NCBI GenBank assembly: GCA_961205875.1
Contig: OY540812.1
Location: 35,721,098-35,785,097, forward strand
DNA from: Sialis fuliginosa
Taxonomy: Eukaryota > Arthropoda > Insecta > Megaloptera > Sialidae
Direction of reading: 5' to 3'
DNA: 64,000 nt
Below are positions 47,547 through 60,943 of this stretch, one piece after another; position 1 is the first letter of the stretch; the number at the start of each line of letters is the position of its first letter. The notes under the pieces are model-generated. The model was not told the origin of the DNA and ran no database searches. It saw nothing but the letters and a program-made list of their open reading frames with translations. A program made the translations under genes and the position numbers.

Positions 47547-47824
47547 CGCCGATTGTTATGGTGAATTTGTGATCTTGATATTCACTGTAGTTTCTACCCG
47601 GTTTGTATCCCAGTGGTGCGGGCGCCCGGCGAGCACGCCCGATGTTGAAGGTGCAGCTTCGATGTCCAAAGTGTCGTCACTTTTCACTTTTATATATAAG
47701 ATAATTTATGAAACTAGTTATCACAATTGTAAAAACACGAAATTACTGAATACTCATAACTCATAACCACTCTCGTCAGTGTCCGTCCGTAGTCACAGCG
47801 ATGAGTCAGTGAAGTGTTACCATA

Positions 47825-48895
47825 CCAAGCAATAGGAAAATATATGAACAATTTAAAACTATAATTTTTTATTTCAAATAACTATTTTTTGTTAATATAT
47901 ATATTGTTAACATCTATTTTTTAATATTTTGTATATTTCATTATGGAATTTTAATTTAAATATTCACAATTAAAAATGTGAACTGTATAACATTATATTA
48001 AGATTAAACCTTATTCGAAAGCGTTCACGCGCAGATATGTAAGGCTATACAAATGTTTCAGCGTTGTAGTATATATATACACCTAATTTATATGATAGAT
48101 TTTTCAAACTATATTATTTATAAATAATATGGTTTTCTTCTTTTGGTAACGTATAGGTTAAATAAATATAAACCTATATATACATATTTAACGACGTACA
48201 CATACATGTGTTTTATATTAAAACATACCCAATTTTGTGTAAATATCAATGTAACAATATATTTTGTTTAATATTCATAATTATTATGTCCCCCCAACTC
48301 TCTATATATATACATATATATATAAATGTGTAAATAATAAAAATAGAAAAAAAACATTACACACCCAGCCGTCAAGAACATCTTAAAAAAATAACGTTAT
48401 AAGCTTGTGCAATTTTTTTTAAATCGCAGAAATAACTTTTTTTTTTTTAATTAAATTTTGATGTAATTTTTTTTTAGATTGAAATGCCACCTTCATATTA
48501 GGATTATAGAACTAAGGTATGATTATATTAATTTCAGGGGTCAAAACAAGTTCAGTGTTGAAAAATACTGATTTTACTGACACAGAAATCTAAAAATACT
48601 GACTTTTACTGACTATCTGAACCAAATAAAAAAATGTAGACATTATGTATATTGTATAATTATTAGCCTTCACCATCCCCATAGCCAACCATTACTACCT
48701 TTTTATTATGTTCATAACAAAAGTAACAAACATTACAATAATTTTTGGTTATTTTTCTTACCGAACTTGGCATAGCCAGTGCTAGAGTGAGATTATGTTG
48801 TTTATAATGTTCACGTACATACATTACAATTATGTCATAAAATATTTTCTAAAAGTTGGTAATAAACACTACAAATAAGTAAACAAAATAGAAAA
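47825..48895. other. H1-H3 spacer, no gene seen
   Basis: Mirror of 15745-16790; AT-rich, includes CACACCCAGCCGTCAAGAAC near 48361. Confidence 0.5.
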
Positions 48896-49725
48896 TCCTT
48901 AATACATATAAAGCTCAACGTCTCTCTGTCTGTCCGTTCGTGCACTTATCACTCGAGAACCACTTATCCGATTTACGTGTTTTTTTTTAATTCGTAGGTA
49001 CGTTCTCTGGCCAGGTTATAGGCTATATTTTGTTAGGTTAGGTAACATAACAACTAAGCAGTGACAATAATAGTAAATCAAGTCGGAAAAATTTTTGCCG
49101 TCGGCGCGCTGTTTTGTAATACGCTGCCTATACCGTTCAATATAGATCAAAATAATGTATTAAATAATTGTGTAGAATCAAAAGTTCCACAATAAAGTCC
49201 GCGACAGCATATGACTAACTTTTATATTTAAGCCACAATGACTGCTTTTATGTTACAAAGAAAACATAAAATATTTGGGTTCTGTTTACATAGACTTATG
49301 ACCTACAAAACATTAATCCATATCGAAATAAATGATTTCATCGTCATAAGTACTTAATGTAGATATAATTTGCCCTTTACAGAATCCAATTTGGTTTTTT
49401 GGTTTAGGAAATAACGTGAAATATACATAAAATAACATATTATTCGCGCGAACTATGATGAAGTGCTGCGGGGAGAGGGACGATTCAGCGCTCGGTCGGC
49501 AGTTGTTTATTTTGTTCTCAATTATTAACTTTTAAATTTAAACAGAACAAAAATGATTTGTAATTTTTGTTCTGATTTGTTTTTTTTAGGTACGTTAGGT
49601 TTTGATTAGTTATTATTATGATAATAATTAATCGTGTTTGTACTTAATTCAACTATGTATATTTTTCAAAAATCCTAAACAATAATTTCGTAGTCCAAGC
49701 GGGCGAAGCCGCGTGGGCCCAGCTA
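48896..49725 (+). mobile_element. Helitron-like element (mirror copy)
   Basis: Mirror of 14913-15744, plus strand 5' TCCTTAATACATATAAAGC to 3' GCGTGGGCCCAGCTA. Shared by both arms, so an old insertion. Confidence 0.7.
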
Positions 49726-49933
49726 TTTATTTATAATTATATTATTAATAATATAATAATAATTATTTATTAATTGTACAAATTAATAAAAATATATCAT
49801 TTTTATTCATTTAAGAAAGCCAATTTCAGGCAGCAAATATAATAATTTGAGAACAGGACAATACACTAAATAAATGTGCCGAACAATATTTTTATTATAT
49901 TATAAGTGATTAAATAGCTTGTAAACAGTATTA

Positions 49934-49971
49934 TCTCTTTTTTGATAAAATTTTGGCCCTTAAGTAGGGCC
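49934..49971 (-). terminator. H3-c histone 3' stem-loop and downstream element
   Basis: Minus strand GGCCCT, 5-nt loop ACTTA, AGGGCC (49971-49955), then CAAAAAAGAGA. Confidence 0.85.
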
Positions 49972-49991
49972 GTTGAAAGTCTGATAGTAAT

Positions 49992-50973
<982 letters not shown>

Positions 50974-51019
50974 ACACATACTATGTAACAATGATTTGAA
51001 TTATATATGACTGACAAAC

Positions 51020-51056
51020 GGCCCTATTTAAGGGCCAAACTTAAATCAAAAAAGAG
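51020..51056 (+). terminator. H4-c histone 3' stem-loop and downstream element
   Basis: GGCCCT, 5-nt loop ATTTA, AGGGCC at 51020-51036, then AAAAAAGAG. Confidence 0.85.
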
Positions 51057-51780
51057 TTAACTATTGACACGTTATATGTTCAATACTTAGAAAAAAAAAA
51101 AAAAGTCATTGACCGCACATTCTGTACTACCGTTATATCTAAAATTTGGTTCAAAGCAATGAGCATCATAAACAGTTTTGTCAATGACATTTTGAATGGA
51201 TTGCGGTCGAATCTACTCATCTCACTCACAACAAGCGTTCTACAATCACTAGTCGGGAGATTCATACTGTTATTGTCCGGTGATGTCGCGACCGTTTTTT
51301 TATTTTTTTTTATTCATCGCTAACTTTTTCTGTAATAAAAACTTTTGACTGAAATTATGTAACTGGTAGCCGTCGTGTAATTAAGTTGCTGATAATTTTT
51401 ATAAACACTAGATATACCAACCGGACAGATTGACCGGTATAAAAATGTATGTTAAGGAATGTTAAAATTTAAATTGCTATTACTACCATTTTTCATATCG
51501 TGCATAAAAATTTTAGTGAAAAATATAATTTCTTGTTTTCTTGGAGTTTTTTTTTACCTTCCCTTTGCATTAATTGATAAAATTAATATATTTTTCAGCT
51601 AAATTACCAGCTGGTAAAAAATATCCGGTTTGGTAGATATATGTATTTCAATTTTTGGTATATCTATAGAGTTAAAAGTACATTTGACATTTACATTGTG
51701 TATAACCTCAATAAAGAATAACTTAATAATTAATAAATTAATCAGTTTGATTGGTAATTTGCAACCCTGACATTTTCTTA
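51057..51780. repeat. Local duplication unit B (mirror copy)
   Basis: Mirror of 12018-12738, including the TAGATATACCAA MITE at 51409-51666. Confidence 0.6.
51152..51285 (+). pseudogene. H2B relic, unit B (mirror copy)
   Basis: Plus-strand H2B middle region (GAGCATCATAAACAGTTTTG, CGTTCTACAATCACTAGTCG) with the same deletion as at 12511-12645. Confidence 0.75.
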
Positions 51781-52480
51781 TAAATATAAAAAAAATATAT
51801 TCGCATACAAATTGTAAACATAATACTATAATGGTTACACGTTGGACCAGTCATTTCAATATTTAGAAAGAAGTCCTCGCCAGACGTAGTCATGGACCGC
51901 GCATTCTGTACTACCATTATATCTAAATTTTGGTTCAAAGCCTTGAGCATCATGAATAGTTTTGTCTACATTTTCGAACGCATTGCTTCTGCATTGTTCT
52001 ACAATCATTAGTCGGGAGGTTCAGAACCAAGGTTATCACTAAATATACATGTTCTAAATAAACATTGACTTCCATTAAGCACCAATACGGTTTTTTATAG
52101 TCAAATTTAAGAAAAGTAACAGTGGTTTTATGCTATTCTGTATTATTTTCATATATAATGTATATAATGATCATTTTTGAAGTATTGATAATAATAAATG
52201 CATTTTCCAAGTTTTTATACTTTAAAAAATGTAAATTATGCGACTGTTTTTTTTTTATTCTTTTCTCTGTAATATAAACTTCTGGTTCAAATTATGTAAA
52301 TTGGTAGCGGCCGGGTAATTGAGTTACATTTATGTTGTGTATGATTTCAATAAAGATTCTCTTGATAATTAATAAATTAATCAGTTTGATTGGTTATTTC
52401 CAGCCCTGATATTTTCTTATAAAACTATACAAAGTATTTATAAATTAAATTAAATGAAAAATTGACAAATGTAAAAAGCA
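51781..52480. repeat. Local duplication unit A (mirror copy)
   Basis: Mirror of 10441-11129. The Helitron between units in the left arm is absent here; the empty site lies near 51783. Confidence 0.65.
51936..52060 (+). pseudogene. H2B relic, unit A (mirror copy)
   Basis: Plus-strand GAGCATCATGAATAGTTTTG, TTTCGAACGCATTGC and the C-terminal AAATATACATGTTCTAAATA. It retains slightly more of the MSIMNSF region than the left-arm copy. Confidence 0.7.
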
Positions 52481-52484
52481 TATA

Positions 52485-54995
52485 TGACGGATTCCACGGT
52501 CGATCAGACAGAGCGCTCGCGCTGGCCTTTTTTAATGTATCGCTACTTTTCTATCTCGCTGTGTCCAGGGCCCACGGGGCTACAAAAAAAATCTGCATAC
52601 GCAATTGGATAGATTTTTGTCTGCTCTTTCTAATGGTGTCCTCATTTTTCACCGAGAAAATTGACTTCAAAGTTAAAGCGATTTATCGGAAAATATGTAT
52701 CTTTCGAACCTGGCTTAAGTTATATCAATCGATAGATAATCTAATAATGAACATCTGTGCAAAATTTCAGGATGGAGACTTTAACAGTTCAAAAGTTATT
52801 AACGAATGAACATCGAAAAACGTGGTTTTGCGGCCGCGCGTGCTGCTACAAACAGCGCTACAACGCACGTAATGTTTAGATTTAAAAGTCTTTTGCATTT
52901 TTGCATTCGTGCAGAGGCGTATTTACCATGGGGCCATGGGGGTCATGGCCTAGGGCGACAGGTCGAGAGGGGCGGTAGATTTTTTTAGTTTAATATAGCA
53001 CCCCGAGATAAAATTTTCAGTCTCCTTCGAGTATCCCAGCGTCTCCCAGAGTATTCCAGCGACCGTTACAGTATTCCAAAGCGTCTCTCAGAGTATTCCG
53101 GCGACTCCTTGCTTATACTTGAGTCTCCCATAGGAATACTCGAGTCTCTATAGGATACTTGAGTCTCCCATAGGAATACTCGAGTCTTCCAAAGTTGGTG
53201 GACTTAGAAGATTTTTGAACTGGTAATATGTATTTCTTAGGTTTCTTCTAAATAAACAAGGACACAACGTGTACTGTTTAACACATGTTTCACAAATGTG
53301 TTTGTAAGTATGTTTAGTTGTATCTAGTTGTCGAAGGAATGCACATAGGTCGCGTTTACTTGGTAAAAATACACACAGTATTTGAATTGATAATGTCAAA
53401 AATTCTCATCATTTCTGAATGTGTTATATACTTGATGTGAGTATTTATTTTATATACATGATTTCTCTAACATAATTTCATTACTCTAGCTGCTAGAGTC
53501 TAACAAATTACTTATTTTGACTATTTATTTTTTCAGGTTCAATGATCAAAAAATCAACCAGCAAAAAACAGAAAAATGATCAAGTAAATGTAATTATTTT
53601 TATAATTACTATCATAATCATCACAATCCTGTTAATAATATTCAAATGCGATATTGAAAAGCATTTTATAGACTTATAATTCATATGTAAGTCTATAAAA
53701 GCCGAATTTTTTCACAACTCATAGTTACAGCAATAATAATAATTCTATGTTCTTCTCAATTAATTTTAAATAAATAAATATTGTATCTAGAAAATTTTGT
53801 GTATTCAAATTTTATACTACCTAATTTTATGCATTTTCAGAGAGACTCGAGTATCCCATACAGAGACTATAGACCCATAAATCTGGATCATTCTTTGGAA
53901 TACTAGCGTCTCCCGTTCAGAGACTAGAGTCTCCCATTCAGAGACTAGAGTCTCCCATTCAAGAGTCTCCCATCGAGTCTCCCTGAGTGACATTAGGAAT
54001 ACCCATGGGAGACTCTCGTTGGAATACTCTGGGAGACTGTATTTTTTTATCTCGGGACATTTAAAAAATTGCCGCCTTGGGCAAAAAAATTGTTGCCCTG
54101 GTCAAAAAAAAAATTGCCGCCCTGGTCAAAAAAATTGCCGCCCCTATACCATGGGAAAATATAATATATTTTTAACAGTCAAAATTCCTATATGAACTGA
54201 AAAGTGATAATTTTTTTTTGCAAATAATGGAAAATATAATCATATATTAAACATACTAGTATGTTTAATATATGATATAATGTACATAAAAAACTGATGA
54301 CCTTTTTTTTTTAGTCACGCTACTCATTTTTTGTTTCCCTATTATTTTTTTTAAATGTGCTATATTAAACTAAAAAAATCTACTACCCCTCTCGACCTGC
54401 CGCCCTAGGCCATGGCCCCATGGTAAATACGCCTCTGCACGAATGCAAAAATGCAAAAGACTTTTAAATCTAAACATTACGTGCGTTGTAGCGTTGTTTG
54501 TAGCAGCACGCGCGGCCGCAAAACCACGTTTTTCGATGTTCATTCGTTAATAACTTTTGAACTGTTAAAGTATCCATCCTGAAATTTCGCACAGATGTTC
54601 ATCATTAGATTATCTATCGATTGATATAACTTAAGCCAGGTTCGAATGATACATATTTTCCGATAAATCGCTTTAACTTTGAAGTCGATTTTCTCGGTGA
54701 AAAATGCATTTTCCGGGAAAAATGAGGAAACCATTAGAAAGAGCAGACAAAAATCTATCCAATTAGATATAACAAATAAAAAAATATATTTTTGTCTTAT
54801 TTATGTGCTTAAAAAAGAACAAAAATATACTAGATAAAAATTAATGAACCCACTGACCCCGTAAATGCTTGGTCTAAATAATTATCAGATTTTTTTGTAG
54901 CCCCGTGGGCGCTGGATACAGCGAGATAGAAAAGTAGCGATACATTAAAAAAGGCCAGCGCGAGCGCTCTGTCTGATCGACCGTGGAATCCGTCA
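52485..54995. mobile_element. Composite foldback transposon X, right-arm copy
   Basis: Mirror of 8064-10438 with the same TGACGGATTCCACGG ends and TA flanks. It differs by a 125 bp insertion in one terminal repeat (54767-54892) and small indels. Contains nested element Z and the 34 bp palindrome (54241-54274). Confidence 0.7.
54767..54892. repeat. Templated insertion copied from 55406-55530
   Basis: The segment ATATAACAAATAAAAAAATA ... AATTATCAGATT matches 55406-55530 almost base for base in the same orientation. The left-arm copy of element X lacks it. CAGATT at the junction is present in both donor and recipient. Confidence 0.8.
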
Positions 54996-54997
54996 TA

Positions 54998-55140
54998 TTC
55001 GCATACAAATTGTAAACAAAAAATTATAATGGTTACACGTTGGACCAGTCACGGAACGTCGTGCGTTCATCAGAACCGTGTAGAGAACATGACTGTTTCA
55101 AGAGCTCATCGTTGCTTTAACTCTACATACTTTTTAATAA
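54998..55140 (-). pseudogene. Ghost H1 promoter block (mirror copy)
   Basis: Mirror of 7920-8061: minus strand GAGCTC, CTACACGGTTCTGATGAACG, GACTGGTCCAACGTGTAACC. No H1 gene adjoins. Confidence 0.65.
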
Positions 55141-55635
55141 TTTAATGATAAAAATATATATCATTTTAAATGATAAAATATAATGTTTCTTGATATAGAA
55201 AAAAAAAAAAAAATCATGTTCTTCTAATTGAAATCTATATTTTGACACCCCATTTGCCTAGATATCAAAATTCTATAACGCCTCTCCCTATTATTCCAAA
55301 ATTTAAAATTATACTGTTAACTTTAATAATTGTCGTTGGTAGTTAGAGATAGGGAGGAACAAAATAAAATACTGCTTTTGGCCCCCTTGTGGCGCCATTT
55401 TTTTAATATAACAAATAAAAAAATATATTTTTGTCTTATTTATGTGCTTAAAAAAGAACAAAAATATACTAGATAAAAATTAATGAACCCACTGACCCCG
55501 TAAATGCTTGGTCTAAATAATTATCAGATTCACCAGCATTTTTTAAAAAAATTTAACATTTCACAAAGTTGTGTTGTTTCATATATTTTATCAGGAAAAA
55601 TACAATATAAATTCATGCAACCATTGTTAATTGTA
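55141..55635. other. H2B-d downstream flank
   Basis: Mirror of 7423-7919; includes the donor segment 55406-55530 of the templated insertion. No gene. Confidence 0.5.
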
Positions 55636-55672
55636 ACTCATTTTTGATTTAAATTTGGCTCTATAAAGAGCC
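55635..55672 (-). terminator. H2B-d histone 3' stem-loop and downstream element
   Basis: Minus strand GGCTCT, loop TTAT, AGAGCC (55672-55657), then CAAAAATGAGTT. Confidence 0.85.
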
Positions 55673-55702
55673 GTTCTGAAGCCTGATGTATGTAGTAAAA
55701 AT

Positions 55703-56074
55703 TTATTTAGAACTTGTATATTTAGTGACGGCCTTGGTTCCTTCACTGACGGCGTGTTTCGCGAGTTCACCGGGCAATAACAGTCTGACGGCAGTTTGAA
55801 TCTCCCGACTGGTGATTGTAGAACGCTTGTTGTAGTGAGCGAGACGAGAAGATTCGGCCGCAATCCGTTCGAAAATGTCGTTGACAAAGCTGTTCATGAT
55901 GCTCATGGCTTTGCTCGAGACACCAGTGTCGGGATGTACTTGTTTCAATACTTTGTAGATGTAGATGGCGTAACTTTCCTTACGCTTACGTTTCTTTTTC
56001 TTGTCGGTTTTCGTGATATTTTTCTGAGCTTTACCAGCCTTTTTGGCGGCTTTACCGCTTACTTTTGGTGGCAT
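55703..56074 (-). CDS. H2B: Histone H2B (copy d)
   Basis: Encodes the common 123-residue H2B. Coding and 3' flank are almost the same as mirror copy H2B-a, including the altered AAAAATGAG downstream element, which supports a common origin of the outer pairs. Divergent from H2A-d. Confidence 0.97.
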   Translation of the reverse strand: MPPKVSGKAAKKAGKAQKNITKTDKKKKRKRKESYAIYIYKVLKQVHPDTGVSSKAMSIMNSFVNDIFERIAAESSRLAHYNKRSTITSREIQTAVRLLLPGELAKHAVSEGTKAVTKYTSSK

Positions 56075-56754
<680 letters not shown>

Positions 56755-56786
56755 ATGATAATTACAAAGAAATAAAAAACAAAAAC

Positions 56787-56824
56787 GGTCCCTCCGGGGA
56801 CCAAATTTATATTAAATTAGAGTT
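56787..56824 (+). terminator. H2A-d histone 3' stem-loop and downstream element
   Basis: GGTCCC, loop TCCG, GGGACC at 56787-56802, then ATTAAATTAGAGTT. Confidence 0.85.
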
Positions 56825-57123
56825 ACAAACGTACACTGGTTTATTCGAGAGCTGTCATATTTAACGTTGTAAAACATAATTTGTTCAATTATTAATAAAA
56901 TATTAGAAACATTGTTGTTATTGGAAAGAATTATTAAAAGCTAATTCTGAATTTTTTGCATCAATTGTTTAGAAATTATTATTAATTTAAATCTCGTCAT
57001 TTCTGTTTTTAGGTTATCAATCCACGTCCGTGTACCAAATTTTATCTTAATTGGTATTTTATATAAGAGAATGGTAACGTTGTGTGTGACATACACATAT
57101 TGACCGACCGAAACCGTAAAACC

Positions 57124-58754
57124 GACCTCACACGATCAATAATACTGACAGTATTAAATTACTGACAGTGTACTCCTCACATAGTCAGTACAGATTGTAG
57201 TCCAATACTCATTGTCAGTTTGTTTGGCATTCGACTGGTGAAGGTGTGAACTTCGATGAACAGCAGTGTCAACTCTCAAAGATTGTCAATTCCTTTGTTT
57301 TTTGTAAACGTGTCTTTATTTATTTAAAAAAAAGTTATTTTATTATAATGGACGAAAATCGTCTTAATGCGTGTGCGTAGGAATTATTTTAGCGTTTTTT
57401 ATTCCAAGTCAACGGATTACTAATAAGAAGCGATGGGTAAAAGAATGGATTGCCAAACGTAAGAAGTATTGTCATTTGAATCTTTTAAAAGAAATCCAGC
57501 TTTCCGACCCAAAAGACTACCGCTGTGCTAATAATACTGAAAAACTGTCATTATCCACCTCACACCATCAATATTATTATTAGTATATAATTACTGACGA
57601 CTCGATATCCAATTTTTCCATCGGTCATCAGTATCGTTTTTAGGGTTCCGAAGAAACCCTATTAATATCGCTTTGTCGTCCGACCGTCCGTCTTTTTCAC
57701 TCAAAGCTAAATAACTCGTAAACTATATAAGCTAGAAACTTGAAATTTTTATTGAACATGTAAAATGACACCCTATAGTAAAATATGTACAAATTTATTG
57801 AATAAATAATTTTTCAGGAGGGGGGCAATAAGGAGCTAAAGCTAGGTAAAAAAAAGATTTTTTTTTATACCAAGGCATGTGGCGCGTTAAAATGTATAAC
57901 CAAACAAGCGGAATTTGACCCTTTTTTTATTTTTTTTCTAAATCAAAAATGGTGCCTGTAGGGGGCTTTATAGCATCCAAAAAAATTGTATACCAAGACG
58001 TGTGGCACGTCAAAATTTTCGTCTCAATGAGTAGAATATGCCCCTATTTTTTATTTTTTTTCTAACTCAAAAATGGCGCCTGTAGGGGGCTAAAATCAGT
58101 ATTTTATTCTGTCCCTCCCCCCTCTAACTGGCTCAAAAAATCTGAAAAAAATTCGGTAACGAGGTTTTGGTAGGACTACCAACAACAAATACTAAAGTCA
58201 ATAATATAATTTTAAATTTTGGAATAATAGGGAGGGGTGTAAGAGAATTTAAAATTTTTATTTTTATATCTAGGCATGTGATATGTCAAAATGTACATCT
58301 CAATTCGTAGAACATGACCATATTTTTTATTTTTTTTTTAACTCAAAAATGGCGCCTGTAGGGGGCTAAAAGCAGTGTTTTATTTTGTCCCCCCTCCCTC
58401 TATCTATGTAACTACTGGCTCAAAAAATCTGAAAAAAATTTGGTAACGAGGCTTTGGTGGGACTACCAACGACAAATACTAAAGTCAACAATTTAATTTT
58501 AAATTTTGGAATTATAGGGAGGGGCGTCATAAATTTTTTTTTTTATATCTAGGCATGTGGTATGTCAAAATATAGATCTCAATTAGTAGAACTTGACACT
58601 ATTTTATATTTTAACTTTAACTTAAAAATGCACCTGTAAGTGGTTCCAAACATTTCACGTAGTACGTACTTCGGAACCCTTATGGCATACACTCGTGTAT
58701 GTCTTGCCCGAATTATTCTATACTCACATCAGTAATATTGATCGTGTGAGGGCC
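57124..58754 (+). mobile_element. PIF/Harbinger-type remnant (mirror copy), split by a repeat
   Basis: Mirror of 5360-5947. A frame at 57371-57583 reads ...NKKRWVKEWIAKRKKY.HLNLLKEIQL, closer to the Harbinger RRWWVRPW...LL.EL pattern than the left copy. There is an in-frame stop between the MDENRLNA start (57349) and this frame. The element is interrupted at 57642-58717. Confidence 0.6.
57642..58717. mobile_element. AGGGTTCCG repeat insertion, right arm only
   Basis: Bounded by AGGGTTCCGAAGAAACCCTA and TTCGGAACCCTTATGGCATA. The interior has three related modules each with AAAATGG(C/T)GCCTGTAGGGGGC. The left arm has GATACGTTTTT-type sequence joined directly to CTATACTCAC at this place. No protein. 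The family resembles a widely dispersed insect repeat; class not assigned. Confidence 0.65.
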
Positions 58755-58962
58755 GCTTAAGAGTTACTAGTTTTTTACGAAACCCTAAAAACAGCACTCT
58801 ATACATACTTCACTACTAAATTCCATTCAATTTGTACATATAAATATACAAAATTAAAATAATTTTCATAATATTCCGTGTAATAACACCAAATTGTTTG
58901 TAAATGTACAAAATATATAAATGCATTTATTACACGGCTATTGTTGGCTTTTTGACATTATC

Positions 58963-59340
58963 TGCTGTAGGCTATTGATTAAAGGTTTTTGAAAGTAACA
59001 ATTGCCTTAAAGGGTTTTTTATTTAGTATGTAAGCGATTTTCAAACTGAGAGGTTAGGTTAAAGTAATTTTCATAACATATTTAAGTATAATTATAAATT
59101 ATAAATAAACATAATACTATTTTTTTTTTAATTATCTGTTCCTGAAAGGCACATTACTGTGTAGATTTAGACTGACAACTATTGAAAAGAGGGAATGATT
59201 AAATTATGCGATATTTAAACAAAAATTTCAGTGTGAAACGAATAGCACATTCCTCAATGATACCTAGATTTAATGAAGTTTGTGCTAATAAACCAGCATA
59301 TTCATCTATCAATTACTTTTTTTAAATTTTTTGTATTAAT
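58963..59340 (+). mobile_element. hAT fragment bordering the LTR element
   Basis: Positions 59020-59235 match 450-680 in direct orientation (GTAAGCGATTTTCAAACTG, TGAAAAGAGGGAATGATTAAA). After 59235 the frame reads RIAHSSMIPRFNEVCANKPA, which resembles the extreme C-terminus of ZBED/hAT-like proteins, so the middle part present in other copies is deleted here. Confidence 0.5.
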
Positions 59341-59349
59341 ACATTTTAT

Positions 59350-59708
59350 ACCTTTTTGAAACGTGAATTATGTTTTTCATTGAAAAAATATCCTTTTTAA
59401 AAAAAATCTTTATTTGTTATAATTCTATATAATGCTTATAGCTAGATGGTATACTTGAGAATAAGTCTTATAGAAGAGGATAACAGTTTGTATGATTTTA
59501 CTCCGTCATCATTTTCTATAATTCTCTGAATGTAATATAATACGTTTATACGCCGGATAAGGCGATGATAAAAATGTGTTAAATTCCTAAGTGTTATACA
59601 TATGATTAAATAGTTATTCATAATTAAATTAAGTACAATACAATATAATATATCTTAAACTATTGGTTATTGAAATATATTTATCTTATATAATAGATAG
59701 TTCATTTC
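59350..59708 (-). repeat. Probable 3' LTR (boundaries approximate)
   Basis: Begins just after the purine tract GGTGGGAGGAG (about 59724-59714 on the minus strand). Holds a TATA-like TATAAACG at 59550-59543 and an AATAAA signal at 59415-59410 on the minus strand. The outer end could not be fixed because the 5' LTR is outside the window. Confidence 0.5.
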
Positions 59709-60868
59709 ATGACTCCTCCCACCAAAGTCTGAGACATCGGCCAATGAAATTGAACTTTAGGCGATGTGGAAGCATTATAGCTGACTGGTGCACAATTTTC
59801 ATTTTTCATTTCTTCATTTTTGGTTTTACGTTTTCTTCGAATAATAATTGTAGTGATTATTATTGTAATAAGTATCCCAATTATAGTGTATGTAGAATAA
59901 TTCATTTTATTTTCTCTGACTTCTAACAACTCTATTGCTTTTCTTGTTTGTTGATGAAAATCGTTAAGTTTTTGTAGAGTTAGAGTTTTGGAAATATTTC
60001 TTACTTGAAGTTGCGAAAAAACAGTAGGTATGATAAAAATGTCGTCCCACGAAAGTGTTGATTTGCTTGTATATTTTATGTTGTTAATTTCTATACTGCA
60101 GTTTTGGAAATGTATTAATAAATTTCCTATGATGGTCTTTTGTTCCATTTCACATGTCGTTTGAATTTCTTGGGGGTGCTGTGTTGCAATCAGTAAATAG
60201 TTTTGTTCGATTGTTTCTATAAATTCCACATCTTCGGTTTCGATCAGAGAACAGTTAGCTGTTGATTTCTGTATTAGTTTTGTAATGCAATGTTCATTTT
60301 CTAACGATTTAAGATGTTTACTTTCACAGAAATATTGATTCTCTATAAGGTTACATGGTTTCGTCATATACTGATAGCTTATCTCGTTCAAGATAATATA
60401 AGGAGTAGGAATTTTAATTGTATAAGTATTGTTTATAGGTAGGTTTCTAATATGATAATAATTAAATTGTTCATTAAGGAAATTAGGAATTAATATTACA
60501 AATATGATATTTGTTTGATTGTAATATGCTTGTAGTTCTAATAATTCGTATATATGTTCACTAGAAACTAGATTGATATTTTGATTGTTAAAATATTGAT
60601 AGATTTGTTTTAATTCCGCCGGATGTAATATTTGTTTAGGAATTACATTGAGTTTGGCTAAAACTATAGATTCACTTATATCTTTAAGATGTATAGTAAG
60701 TAGATCTATATTGTAAATAATTTTATCAATATATTGATTATACATAACTTGTGCATCTATAAAATTTACTTTATTTAATAGTTCATTTCGGAAATGATCA
60801 AAATACTTTTCAATGGCTAATTGTTGTTTTGTGGATTTCCATCCGTTGACTGCCTGCGATTTGCAGCA
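59702..60868 (-). pseudogene. Envelope-like gene of the LTR element, N-terminally truncated
   Basis: The open frame extends from 60868 to 59702 (347 codons from the internal ATG at 60745). It has a long helical N-terminal part, a Cys-rich middle (Cys at about 131, 140, 153, 165, 198 and 216 from that ATG), a transmembrane helix at about 285-302 followed by RRKRK, and a short cytoplasmic tail. This layout fits the membrane-anchored part of insect errantivirus and baculovirus F-type envelope proteins. No signal peptide, surface part or furin-type site precedes it, because pol sequence starts only 76 bp upstream. Such genes are normally expressed by splicing; CAG acceptor-like sites lie near 60857 and 60874. 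It is probably non-functional. Confidence 0.7.
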
Positions 60869-60943
60869 TTAACCTGAAATTTACGTTTTGGTTTTAACTT
60901 ACGTTTATGAACTTTACGAGTTAAAGTTTGAGCTGTAACATTT

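Larger units (their letters stand above)
43531..47811 (-). mobile_element. Full-length Jockey-type non-LTR retrotransposon
   Basis: A 4281 bp insertion on the minus strand is bounded by 13 bp direct repeats AAGTGTTACCATA (43518-43530 and 47812-47824). It carries two intact overlapping open frames (zinc-knuckle ORF1 and endonuclease/reverse transcriptase ORF2), a 5' leader of about 265 bp and a 3' UTR of about 220 bp. There is no long poly(A) tail; the 3' end reads AAGGATAAATAAACTA. The mirror position (about 16790) is an empty site. The identical target duplications and open frames suggest a recent insertion. Confidence 0.92.
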
